Shown: positions 16,501 through 23,437 of the stretch, one piece after another
Layout: every line of letters starts with the position of its first letter
How positions within the stretch are numbered: the stretch's first letter is position 1
DNA from: Candidatus Equinaster intestinalis
Lineage (GTDB): Bacteria > Bacillota_A > Clostridia > Oscillospirales > Acutalibacteraceae
Assembly: GCA_018065375.1 (NCBI GenBank)
Contig: JAGHTJ010000012.1
Location: 1 to 25,842 of the forward strand
Direction of reading: 5' to 3'
DNA: 25,842 nucleotides
Notes under the pieces: model-generated
Told to the model about the DNA's origin: nothing
Databases searched by the model: none
What the model saw: the letters and a program-made list of their open reading frames with translations, nothing else
Made by a program: the position numbers and the translations under genes

Positions 16501-17818
16501 AAAGGTTACAATGCTTCTTATGTCGGAAAATATCGAGGTTAAGTACGGCGATATTTTTGATAATCCTACCCCCGAGGCGCTGGCACTTTTTATCGAACAA
16601 CAGAGATTGCCGGTAGCCAAGAGCGCAAATGATACGGTAAGCCAAAACGGTCAGAAAACCCGCGAGGCGCTTAAATACAATATGGTAAAATATGCCGCAG
16701 AGGTTCAAAGAAAGCCGCTCGGCAATGTATTGCTTACGGGTGCCGTAGGCTTCCTCGGAGTTCATATTCTAAAAGAGCTCCTCGAAATAGAGAACGGTCA
16801 TATTTACTGCCTTGTAAGAAAGGGCAGTTTTGAGAGCGCCGAAATCAGACTTAAAACTATGCTGGTTTACTATTTCAGCAACGGCTTCACCGAAGAACTC
16901 AAAAACCGCATCACCGTTTTAGATGCCGATATTACCGATAAGGACCTCGAAAAAACCTTCCAAAACATACAGTTTGATACCGTTATAAACTGCGCCGCCT
17001 GCGTAAAGCATTTTGCAGATGACGATATTTTGGACCGCATAAATGTTCACGGTGTTGAAAATCTTATAAATCTGTGCCAAAAAAGAGATGTTAAGCTTAT
17101 ACAGATTTCCACCGTATCAATTCCGGGTCTTCATACCGAGGAAAGCTACGAAAAGCAGGTTCGTATGCACGAAAACGAGCTTTTCGTAATAGATGATATG
17201 TCGAATAAATACTGTATTTCAAAATACAATGCAGAGCTTCGTATGTTCGATGCCATCGAAAACGGTATGCGCGGCAAGGTTATCCGCGTTGGCAACTTAA
17301 TGGGCAGACATAGTGACGGTGAATTCCAGGTAAATATGGAAACCAATATGTTTATGAGCGGAATTCGCGGTTTTGCCGTAATGGGCAAGTACCCGATAAG
17401 CCACATGACCGACCCGATGAGCTTTTCACCGGTTGACTGTACCGCAAGGGCGGTAGTTATGCTTGCGGGAACAAACGATAAATTCACGGCATTCAACTGT
17501 AACAGCCGCTACGGATTTGACGAAATGAAGATTATTGATGCCTGCAACAGAAACGGCATAACAATTCTGCCCGAAAAGGACGAAATATATTATGAGGAGT
17601 TCCGCCAGAAGCTCGGAAACGATGATATAAATGCCAAGCTCGGCGGTCTTGCGGCATACGATATAAAGGACGCTCACGCGGTTGATACCGATAACCTCTT
17701 TACAACCAATATTCTTTACCGCATAGGTTTTTCGTGGCCGCTGATTGATGACGGTTACCTTGACCGCACGATTTACAGCATTATGACACTCGATTATTTC
17801 GATATTGAGGAGAATTAA
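10544..17818 (+). CDS. Two-module NRPS, C-A-T-C-A-T-R, predicted N-acyl dipeptide aldehyde synthetase
   Basis: A 2424-residue nonribosomal peptide synthetase. C1 about 10-430 (H130HTVFD135G), A1 about 440-930 (LYTSGSTGLPKG 587-598, catalytic Lys915), T1 about 945-1020 (GLTS968I, phosphopantetheine Ser; the usual second Gly is Leu), C2 about 1040-1470 (H1138HIISD1143G), A2 about 1480-1945 (IYTSGSTGTPKG 1593-1604, Lys1927), T2 about 1955-2030 (GGTS1982I), and a thioester reductase about 2055-2424 (TGAVGFLG 2065-2072 NAD(P) loop, Tyr2223-x3-Lys2227). There is no thioesterase, so the product leaves as an aldehyde. A condensation domain ahead of the first A domain predicts N-acylation. All core motifs look intact. 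Release as aldehyde allows cyclisation to a dihydropyrazinone if the amine is free. AAAGGA precedes the ATG by 10 nt. The PPTase gene starts one base after the stop. Confidence 0.96.
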   Translation: MSAVQNFKSAPLTNSALGVYLECMENPSSVMYNILFSVDLPLSTDIKRFKEAVKTVVEAHPSLMVNLKVVNGVPSFVQANHEIKIEEIETDDTEKEISGFARPFDLENDPLFRFAVIRSEKKTVFVFDIHHTVFDGTSLKVFVNQIKEAYLTGKCEAEKTTIFDVGVAEAKLPDTPEYKKAQEFFKEKFDGAECDLKPATDIFEEVEFSVAEGVVSLDCSDRINEKEITDFAKKLGVNENAVFTGAFAYAMAKFAGGLETFFCTANHGRRSKDYQNTFGIFVKTMPLYFSIDENCSVADFLKYTYDYYYQTKINSIVSFGELAASYGVNDSISFVYQTDLFEPITFLEGEMVITYRCPPETQLDWDMMLMKSAGSYSILSHYRKSAYSGKFVESFCRFFVNIVCGILKAEKLGDIPLVSDENMAEYAKINSTEAEICSEKTVVDLFREQVAKTPDNICLVYKENRYTYSEVDRITDILAENLVKKGVGREKVVGVLIPRNEYMLICSLGVLKAGGAYLPLDPTYPPERLNLMVKDSGAMLLLYDKSLADVIGEDFAGERICTDEIKNMKDISVNLESPKPEDLFVMLYTSGSTGLPKGVMFEHSNTLVTTEWVKKHFEIDEASRVTVYASYGFDAHAFDIYPAITSGAELHIIGEDIRLDFPLLKDYFNNNGITHTVMTMQVGRQFALMGGLTTLKHLSVAGEKLTPLDKPENFKFYNLYGPTEGSIITSAFLMDKKYKDVPIGYAVDNLKTYVVDKKGKLLPIGAVGELWIAGPHVTRGYLNRPEKQAEAYGENTFEKIEGYERIYRTGDIVRLCADGNLQFVGRRDAQVKVRGFRVELTEIEEVIRRFEGIKDATVAAFDASSGGKFIAAYVVSDNTVDTEALADFIRSEKPPYMVPAVTMQIDKIPLNQNSKVNKKALPLPEFKAQDTTPPENDTQKAIFDMISEIIGHTSYGVDTDIFEAGLTSIGSIKLAVALSDKFGAPIKIKDIKENETVRKLEKFFGALVETKTYEKMEDYPLTETQKGILTECLANAGSTAYNIPLLLKIGEGIELSRLNDAVKAAINAHPFVKQKLFADKNGDIRAKRCDDEEANSVIIEREPDFDKLIRPFAILGDTLYRCEIYKGEKANYLFMDFHHIISDGTSENILLDDIQKAYDGVTLTAESYSGYEVALDEEAARKTEAYNTAKAHYDSVFAGVDSECMPQKAPEENPSGAASVTVCADTDFGAVKEYCDKNGLTPNAFFNAAFGFTLARFGYKEDTVFATVYNGRNDSRTAHTVAMLVKTLPVALCTDGKIKIKDAVKSLGNQLMNSMANDIYSFAEISRAYGINADVIFVYQGEDFNFSTLCGEKAEMIKLQSSTEKAPLSLCVYIKNGKITADAEYSTEVYCKDFIESFLNSFSAAVKEFLKKETFAEVSLLNGFAEERYEILNDNDTEIRDIPCFEFVDEFAAKTPDKTAVISAGRSLTFGSLADISNRIANALIKKGVTKNTIIGMVLDRGVEVYTCELGIMKAGGAFLPMLPTYPDERIDFCLTNAESPLVVTTAEILSQKGDLFTPDKPYKTVTVEELLETEESSAPGIKINPDDMAYCIYTSGSTGTPKGVMIKHHNLSNFVQTHQYTINFLSDATATGSMLSMSSISFDMSIYEIMLPICAGKTASMATEEEIHNPIALISLLENANVEDITCTPTFITNMMGIPEFARQISRLKSITVGAEAFPPTLYDTLKRVAPDLQIINGYGPTECTICCSEKELHSGKNVTIGRPSRNCKMFVMDKFGNILPPFAAGELIICGDYVGGGYIKLPEKNAASFFNVRGLPAYHSGDLVRLDGNSEIAFTGRIDNQIKLRGFRIELDEIEKVTCSYEGVRQSKVLVRNNGTEDYLVGFFTADKQVDIADLTAHLKSRLTYYMVPAVLMQLEKMPLTPNGKIDKNGFPEVQKVSVKRERKAAKKSLEQRLCEIFAEVLNTDEIYADDNFFELGGTSISASKVTMLLMSENIEVKYGDIFDNPTPEALALFIEQQRLPVAKSANDTVSQNGQKTREALKYNMVKYAAEVQRKPLGNVLLTGAVGFLGVHILKELLEIENGHIYCLVRKGSFESAEIRLKTMLVYYFSNGFTEELKNRITVLDADITDKDLEKTFQNIQFDTVINCAACVKHFADDDILDRINVHGVENLINLCQKRDVKLIQISTVSIPGLHTEESYEKQVRMHENELFVIDDMSNKYCISKYNAELRMFDAIENGMRGKVIRVGNLMGRHSDGEFQVNMETNMFMSGIRGFAVMGKYPISHMTDPMSFSPVDCTARAVVMLAGTNDKFTAFNCNSRYGFDEMKIIDACNRNGITILPEKDEIYYEEFRQKLGNDDINAKLGGLAAYDIKDAHAVDTDNLFTTNILYRIGFSWPLIDDGYLDRTIYSIMTLDYFDIEEN

Positions 17819-17819
17819 A

Positions 17820-18506
17820 ATGCCGGAAAGCACCTTTAAGCCTTTTATTTTAGCGGCAGATATAACAGAGCTTTATGATGATGTGCTTTTTTCTGCCGCT
17901 TTGGAATGTGTAACCGACGCGCGAAAAGAAAAAATATCAAAGCTTAAATTGCGCAAAGATAAAAATTTATCGCTCGGCGCAGGTCTGCTTTTAGAACAAG
18001 CATTCAAGCGGGCAGGTATAGAGAAAGGCGAAATAATTATCGGCAAAAACGGCAAGCCGTATATAAAAAACAGTGATTTTTATTTTAACTTATCGCATAG
18101 CGGCAGCTTTGCGATTTGCGCCGCGGCGCCCTACCCGATCGGCTGTGACATTGAGCTTCGCGAGGATGTTAATCTTAGTATTGCCGAGCGGTTTTTCAAA
18201 AGTGAAGAATACGAGGATATTATTTCCGATAAAAACAGTACCGAAAAATTTTATCGGTATTGGACACTTAAGGAGAGCTTTATGAAAGCCACCGGGCTCG
18301 GTATGAGCGTGCCGCTTGATTCTTTTTCGGTGGTGCTTAAAAATCCGCCCGAAATCAAAAGCGAAACAGTAACGGAAAAATATTTCTTTAAGGAGTTTTT
18401 CGATATTTCAGGCTATGCCTGCGCGCTTTGCGGCAAAAAAGACTGCTCAAACACAGAGCTTATTCTTATAAACGATATTAAAACTTTAGTGGGGAATGAT
18501 TTATGA
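17820..18506 (+). CDS. Sfp-type 4'-phosphopantetheinyl transferase
   Basis: A 228-residue PPTase that transfers phosphopantetheine from CoA to carrier-protein serines. Motifs: FNLSHSG (89-95), IGCD110IE112 (Mg2+ ligands) and W148TLKESFMKATG (KExxxK core, Lys151/Glu152). The length is typical of the Sfp two-lobed monomer. ATG 17820 has GAGGAG 7 nt upstream, which lies inside the NRPS 3' end, so the genes are translationally linked and Ser968 and Ser1982 of the NRPS are its likely targets. Its TGA overlaps the next ATG (ATGA at 18503-18506). Confidence 0.95.
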   Translation: MPESTFKPFILAADITELYDDVLFSAALECVTDARKEKISKLKLRKDKNLSLGAGLLLEQAFKRAGIEKGEIIIGKNGKPYIKNSDFYFNLSHSGSFAICAAAPYPIGCDIELREDVNLSIAERFFKSEEYEDIISDKNSTEKFYRYWTLKESFMKATGLGMSVPLDSFSVVLKNPPEIKSETVTEKYFFKEFFDISGYACALCGKKDCSNTELILINDIKTLVGNDL

Positions 18507-18649
18507 AAAACAGAACAATAGCAAGGGGCATAACGGTCAGGGCTGTTGCGGTACTTATCGCGGGGCTTGCCGTTTTGCTTTCCGCCTCGTATTTCCATGT
18601 TGATAAAATCATAAAGGACAATGCGCGGTGGAACAAGAAATTATGGTAA
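18503..18649 (+). pseudogene. N-terminal fragment of the frameshifted SpoIIE-type phosphatase
   Basis: A 48-codon reading frame starting with ATGA overlap on the PPTase stop. It encodes MKNRTIARGI and a clear transmembrane helix (about residues 13-31), then DKIIKDNAR before running out of frame into a stop. The next reading frame (from GTG 18628) continues the same kind of protein: a sensor segment, a second transmembrane helix, HAMP and catalytic domains. Joining them needs one extra base around 18625-18630, for example a third G in the GG at 18627-18628, giving DNARVEQE. So this is best read as the 5' end of the phosphatase gene separated by a -1 indel, real or from assembly. Confidence 0.75.
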
Positions 18650-20454
18650 ACGCCTATGCCGATACGGTGCTCGAAGAAGCGGCAAAGTATAACGCGCCGC
18701 TCAATGAAAGCTTTGCCCAGAATATCTGGGAGCGGGGCAACTATATCTGCGAGCTTTACCATATAGATTTTGCCTATATTTTACTGCCGCTCGAAAAAGG
18801 CAAAATCAAGTATATCTGTGTTTCGCAAAACAGTAAATTCAACGAAATAAATCCTACCGATAAATATATCGGCAAAATTTCGGAATATACTCTTACTGCC
18901 GATGAGCAGGCGGTGTGGCAAGGCGAAAAAGAAATTTCGCATAGCGTTACAGCCGCTAAGGTCAGCCACGAAATTTCCACTATGAAACGGGTTACCGACC
19001 CTCAGGGCAACGCCGTAATCGTTGGTGTTGACCAATCATACGAGGATGTGCATGAGTCGGTTATAAACTTCTTCTTTATGCTGGCGGGTATGATTCTGAT
19101 TGTGTCGGTTGCCATTTATCTTTTCCTTTATCTTGTTATAAGGCAGCGTGTTTCAAAGCCGGCGCAGAAAATCAGCGAGGGTATGCATAAGTTTATTATT
19201 GACGGCAAGCGCTCGGGCGAAAAAATCGAACTCGGCGGCAAGGATGAGTTTTCGATGATAGCCGATTCCTTTAACAGCATGACCGATGATATAAACAATT
19301 ATATCGAAAACATAAATTCCCTTACCCGCGAGCAGGAGCGGCAGAATGCCGAGCTCGATATTGCCGCGCGTATACAAAAGGGCTTTTTGCCCGAGGAAAC
19401 CTTTGTTGCGGCGAATTATAAAGTGCGCGCAACCATGATTCCCGCCAAAAATGTGGGCGGTGACTTTTACGATTACTTAACTCTCGACAGCCACCGCATA
19501 CTCACAGTTATTGCCGATGTTTCGGGCAAGGGCGTATCGGCTCTGCAATTTATGGCGGTAACAATGATGCTCATTCGCCAATATGCAAAAATGGGCTGTA
19601 CTCCTGCCGAAATTCTTACAAAAACCAACGATACACTTTCTTCAAATAATGCCGAAATGCTCTTTACAACCGCTTTCTTGGGCATTTACGATACAAGAAC
19701 CGCCGAATTTACCTACTCGAATGCAGGCCACAACCTGCCGTATCTTATAAGCGGCGGCACCCTTACGGCATTGGGCGGAGCCAACGGCTCGCTGTTAGGT
19801 CTTTTCGCGGGCGAAAAATATGAAAACAAAGCCGTAAAGCTTGCCTCGGGTGACAGTGTGTTTATGTACACCGACGGTGTAACCGAGAGCGTAAATGCCG
19901 AAAATCGGTTTTTCGGAGAAAAGCGCCTGCAGGATGAGCTGCTTTCAAAAGAAGATAAGGTGGGCGGCATTGTTGCCGAGCTTTTGAGCTTTGAAAACGG
20001 CGCCGAACAGCACGACGATATAACGATGCTCGAATTTACCGTTAAAGCAGAAACCGAGCTTGAGCTCGATTTTGAGGTTTCGGAGTTTGCCAAAATAAAA
20101 GCCGCAATTCTTTCTTCCGATTTGCCGCGCAGTGTTCAGCTTTCGCTTTGCCTTACCGCGGAGGAATACTTTACAAATATCTGCTCCTATGCGTTCAGAC
20201 CGACTGTGCCCGAGGGCGAAAAAATCAAATTCCGCTTTAGCTGCGGCGATAAGGTAACAATGCAGTTTGAGGACGGCGGAGCCCCCTTTAACCCCATAAA
20301 GGGCAGTGAAGAATTAGAGGACTACGATATAGATACAAAAATCGGAGGGCTCGGCAGATTTATAGCGCTCTCCAATGTGGACGATGCAAAATACGAAAAT
20401 ATAAACGGTAAAAATGTTCTTACTCTCATTAAAAACATTAAGGAGGAAAACTAA
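18628..20454 (+). CDS. SpoIIE/RsbU-type PP2C phosphatase with HAMP and C-terminal RsbW-like ATPase
   Basis: A 608-residue body. An extracytoplasmic-type sensor segment (about 1-140), TM helix (145-171), HAMP (about 171-225), coiled coil (about 226-245), PP2C_SIG phosphatase (about 250-470) with all metal-ligand motifs (GGDFYDY about 278, IADVSGKG about 295, YTDGVTE about 414, DDITML about 463), then an HATPase_c_2 domain (about 490-605; EEYFTNI N-box, FEDGGAPFNP, GGLG). It should dephosphorylate a STAS protein, probably the one directly downstream; the fused RsbW-like domain could rephosphorylate it or bind a sigma factor. The first TM lies out of frame upstream (18503-18649). The GTG at 18628 has AAAGGA 9 nt upstream, so a shortened protein could be made, but it would lack TM1 and change sensor topology. 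Confidence 0.88.
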   Translation: MEQEIMVNAYADTVLEEAAKYNAPLNESFAQNIWERGNYICELYHIDFAYILLPLEKGKIKYICVSQNSKFNEINPTDKYIGKISEYTLTADEQAVWQGEKEISHSVTAAKVSHEISTMKRVTDPQGNAVIVGVDQSYEDVHESVINFFFMLAGMILIVSVAIYLFLYLVIRQRVSKPAQKISEGMHKFIIDGKRSGEKIELGGKDEFSMIADSFNSMTDDINNYIENINSLTREQERQNAELDIAARIQKGFLPEETFVAANYKVRATMIPAKNVGGDFYDYLTLDSHRILTVIADVSGKGVSALQFMAVTMMLIRQYAKMGCTPAEILTKTNDTLSSNNAEMLFTTAFLGIYDTRTAEFTYSNAGHNLPYLISGGTLTALGGANGSLLGLFAGEKYENKAVKLASGDSVFMYTDGVTESVNAENRFFGEKRLQDELLSKEDKVGGIVAELLSFENGAEQHDDITMLEFTVKAETELELDFEVSEFAKIKAAILSSDLPRSVQLSLCLTAEEYFTNICSYAFRPTVPEGEKIKFRFSCGDKVTMQFEDGGAPFNPIKGSEELEDYDIDTKIGGLGRFIALSNVDDAKYENINGKNVLTLIKNIKEEN

Positions 20455-20757
20455 ATGAATATCAGTATACAAAAAAACGGCGGTGCAATCACCTTAATTT
20501 TAGACGGTTGGCTTGATACAATGTCTTCACCCGAGCTTGCCGCCGAGGTTGAAAAAATCAATTCGGCTGCTGCCATTATTCTCGATTTTTCGGGTGTTGA
20601 GTATATTGCCTCTTCGGGACTCCGCCAGGTAGTTGCCGCAAGCCGAAAGGCAAAGGAAATAGGTGCGGAATTTTCCGTTATAAATGTTTGCCCCGAGATT
20701 ATGAGCATATTTGCCCTTACGGGACTCGAAAAAAAGCTCAGCATAAAAGCTAAATAA
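20455..20757 (+). CDS. STAS-domain anti-sigma-factor antagonist (RsbV/SpoIIAA-like)
   Basis: A 100-residue single STAS domain. The loop VEYIASS54GLR carries the Ser that is phosphorylated in SpoIIAA/RsbV. Unphosphorylated protein binds the anti-sigma kinase and frees the sigma factor; phosphorylation switches this off. The ATG follows the phosphatase stop directly, with AGGAGG inside the upstream 3' end, so it is the natural substrate of that phosphatase/ATPase. No sigma factor gene is in the window, so the output target is elsewhere or is not a sigma factor. Confidence 0.93.
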   Translation: MNISIQKNGGAITLILDGWLDTMSSPELAAEVEKINSAAAIILDFSGVEYIASSGLRQVVAASRKAKEIGAEFSVINVCPEIMSIFALTGLEKKLSIKAK

Positions 20758-20787
20758 TCATTTCATTTTAAGGGACAGCGATTTTTT

Positions 20788-22080
20788 ATGGAAATTCTTT
20801 TAAGTATATCTTTGGCGCTGATGGCGGGCCTGCTTATGACAAGGGTTATGAAGCCCTTAAGCCTGCCTGCCGTTACAGGCTATCTTATCGCAGGTGTTCT
20901 GATAGGACCCTACGGGCTCGGTAAAATAGGGGCACTCTTAGGCGCCGAGTGGCTTGGCTTTACATCGGCTCAGTATGTGAGCCGCTTTGGTGTTATATCT
21001 GATGTTGCGCTCGGCTTTATCGCATTTTCGATAGGCAATGAGTTCCGCATTTCTCAGCTTAAAAAAATAGGCAAGCAGGCGGCGGTTATCGGCGTTTTCC
21101 AGGCATTAACCGCAACGCTTTTTGTTGATATCGCCCTTTGCGTTTTGAGCAAAATTCTGGGTGAATCGGTTTTCCCGATGAGCGCGGCAATAACTCTCGG
21201 CGCGGTTGCAACGGCTACCGCCCCCGCCGCAACCCTTATGGTTGTAAGGCAATATAAAGCCAAAGGCCCGCTTACCGATATGCTTTTGCCCATAGTTGCG
21301 CTCGATGATGCCGTAGGTCTTGTGGTGTTTGCCGTTTCCTTCGGTATTGCAAAGGCTATGGTGAGCGGAACGGTTGATTTTATCTCGATAATCGTAGACC
21401 CGATAATCGAAATCGTGGCGTCACTCCTGCTCGGCATAGTTGTGGGCTACCTTTTCTCCGAGCTCGAAAAATTCTTCTACTCCCGCAGTAAGCGCCTTTC
21501 GGTTTCGGTGACCTTTGTTATCTTAACCGTTGCCGTAACAATGCTCAAATTCAAAATCGGTCCTATTACACTCGGCTTTTCTCCATTGCTTACATGTATG
21601 ATGCTCGGAACTGTTTTCTGCAATGTATGCGAATCGTCCGAGGAGCTTATGGACAGGGTAGACCGCTGGACTAACCCCTTATTTATACTTTTCTTTGTTA
21701 TAAGCGGTGCTCAGCTTGAGCTTTCGGTATTCTTAAAGGCATCCATAATCGGCGTCGGCGTGGTTTACATAATATTCCGCTCGCTCGGTAAAATTCTCGG
21801 CGCCCGCTGGAGCAGTGCTTTTATGAAATGCGATCCCAAAATAGTAAAATATCTGGGCATAACATTGCTCCCGCAGGCGGGTGTTGCGCTCGGTATGTCG
21901 GTTTCGGCTATGCAGCTGGGCGAAAATGTAGGCGGACTTATCCGCAATATAATTCTTTTCTCGGTTTTAATCTATGAGCTTGTAGGCCCTGTTCTTACAA
22001 AGCATTCGCTGATTAAAGCGGGCGAGGTTATTCCCGAAAACAAGGTTTCGGCAAAGGTGCTCAATGCCGATAAAAAATAA
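20788..22080 (+). CDS. CPA2-family cation/proton antiporter (copy 2)
   Basis: A 430-residue paralogue of the product encoded at 5571-6875: same length, the same Asp173-Asp174 motif in VALDDAVG, about 12-13 membrane segments and no regulatory domain. By hand count about 64 differences over about 430 positions, concentrated in the first 60 residues; residues 61-170 differ at only about five. AAGGGA precedes the ATG. It lies 30 nt after the STAS gene and 18 nt before the amidohydrolase, so it belongs to the NRPS operon. It may balance ions or pH when that operon is on; a role in export of the peptide product is not supported by the family. Confidence 0.9.
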   Translation: MEILLSISLALMAGLLMTRVMKPLSLPAVTGYLIAGVLIGPYGLGKIGALLGAEWLGFTSAQYVSRFGVISDVALGFIAFSIGNEFRISQLKKIGKQAAVIGVFQALTATLFVDIALCVLSKILGESVFPMSAAITLGAVATATAPAATLMVVRQYKAKGPLTDMLLPIVALDDAVGLVVFAVSFGIAKAMVSGTVDFISIIVDPIIEIVASLLLGIVVGYLFSELEKFFYSRSKRLSVSVTFVILTVAVTMLKFKIGPITLGFSPLLTCMMLGTVFCNVCESSEELMDRVDRWTNPLFILFFVISGAQLELSVFLKASIIGVGVVYIIFRSLGKILGARWSSAFMKCDPKIVKYLGITLLPQAGVALGMSVSAMQLGENVGGLIRNIILFSVLIYELVGPVLTKHSLIKAGEVIPENKVSAKVLNADKK

Positions 22081-22098
22081 AGGAAAGGTATTACCAAT

Positions 22099-23421
22099 AT
22101 GCTTTTTAGCGATATAACGGTTATTGACGAAAATTTTAATGTTCTGCCCCACCGCTATGTGGGTGTTAAGGGCGATAAAATTGCATATATTTCGGATAAA
22201 AAACCGAGTGACAATTTCGGCGAAGAATACTGCGGCAAAAATAAACTCCTTATTCCCGCGTTTTACAATGCGCATAGCCATTTACCTATGTGCTTAATGC
22301 GGGGTTACGGCGAAAATCTGCCGCTTATGACATGGCTTCAGGGCAGAATTTTCCCCTTTGAAAAGCATCTTACCGATGCCGATATTTATAACGGCTGTAT
22401 GATGGGTATCACCGAAATGCTGCGCTACGGTATCGCCGCAACGCAGGAGATGTACTTAAGCTACGAGCCTTTGTGCCAAGCCGTAATTGATTCGGGCATA
22501 AAGGCGGCAGTATCAAAATCCTGCTCGTGGATGGACAATACCGATTATTTCGATTTGCCGATATTCGGCGAAACGGTGGATGCAATAAAAAAATATAACG
22601 GCGCCGAATGCGGCAGATTAAAGGTTGAATTTTCACTCCACGCGGAGTATACCTCAACCGAAAAAATCGCCAAAGGCATTGCCGAGGCGGCAGCTAAGTA
22701 TAATTCCTCAATGCATGTTCATGTTGCCGAAACCAAGGGCGAGGTAAATATTTGCCGACGCCGCCACCGGCGCAGGAGCCCCGTTAAATATCTTGCCGAT
22801 TGCGGAATTTTCGATATTCCGGCAGTAGCGGCGCATTGCGTTTATGTGGATAGCGCGGATATCGAAATATTAAAATCGCATAATGTTTCGGTTGCCACCT
22901 GCCCCAAAAGCAACGCAAAGCTCGCCGGCGGCATCTGCAAAACATCGGAGCTTATAAATGCCGGCATAAATGTTGCCATAGGCACCGATAGCGTTGCAAG
23001 CAACAATAACCTTAATATGATTGAGGAAATGCGGTTTTTCAACCTGCTCCAAAAAGCAAAAACACTTGACCCCACAGTTATAACCTCGGCGCAAACACTC
23101 TATGCCGCCACAAGGGCGGGCGCTTTGGCACAGGGCAGAACCGACAGCGGATTTATCAAAGAGGGCTTTAAGGCAGATATCGCAGTGCTTAATCTCGATG
23201 AGGTTTACCTTAAACCTGCCTATAATGTTCTCGATAATTTAATTTTTTCCGCGAGCGGCAACGATGTTGTGCTCACTATGGCGGATGGCAGGGTGCTTTA
23301 CCGCGACGGCAACTACCCAACCCTTGATTACGAAAAAATCGAATACAACTTTGAAAACTCAAGGCGGCGCATTTTGGATCAGGTGGAAAAAGCGGAAATT
23401 GCCGAGCTTGAAAAGGTTTGA
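22099..23421 (+). CDS. mtaD: Amidohydrolase, MTA/SAH deaminase-like
   Basis: A 440-residue metal-dependent amidohydrolase of the TRZ/ATZ (cytosine deaminase-like) group. Metal and catalytic residues are present: NAH59SH61LPM, HVH208VAE, AAH246C and GTD297S. The closest described function is deamination of 5'-methylthioadenosine and S-adenosylhomocysteine to the inosine forms. AAAGGAAAGG precedes the ATG. The nucleosidase-like gene 16 bases downstream acts on the same kind of substrate. At 22750-22785 the protein shows an odd arginine-rich stretch CRRRHRRRS written with rare Arg codons (see findings). Alternatives: aminodeoxyfutalosine deaminase or another nucleoside or guanine-type deaminase. 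Confidence 0.82.
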   Translation: MLFSDITVIDENFNVLPHRYVGVKGDKIAYISDKKPSDNFGEEYCGKNKLLIPAFYNAHSHLPMCLMRGYGENLPLMTWLQGRIFPFEKHLTDADIYNGCMMGITEMLRYGIAATQEMYLSYEPLCQAVIDSGIKAAVSKSCSWMDNTDYFDLPIFGETVDAIKKYNGAECGRLKVEFSLHAEYTSTEKIAKGIAEAAAKYNSSMHVHVAETKGEVNICRRRHRRRSPVKYLADCGIFDIPAVAAHCVYVDSADIEILKSHNVSVATCPKSNAKLAGGICKTSELINAGINVAIGTDSVASNNNLNMIEEMRFFNLLQKAKTLDPTVITSAQTLYAATRAGALAQGRTDSGFIKEGFKADIAVLNLDEVYLKPAYNVLDNLIFSASGNDVVLTMADGRVLYRDGNYPTLDYEKIEYNFENSRRRILDQVEKAEIAELEKV

Positions 23422-23437
23422 TAAAAGGATAAAGATT

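Noticed and set aside
20788..22080. Antiporter copy 2 as product exporter or immunity protein of the NRPS
   Set aside because: CPA2 proteins move monovalent cations and protons; nothing in the sequence suggests peptide transport, and a near-identical copy exists outside the operon.
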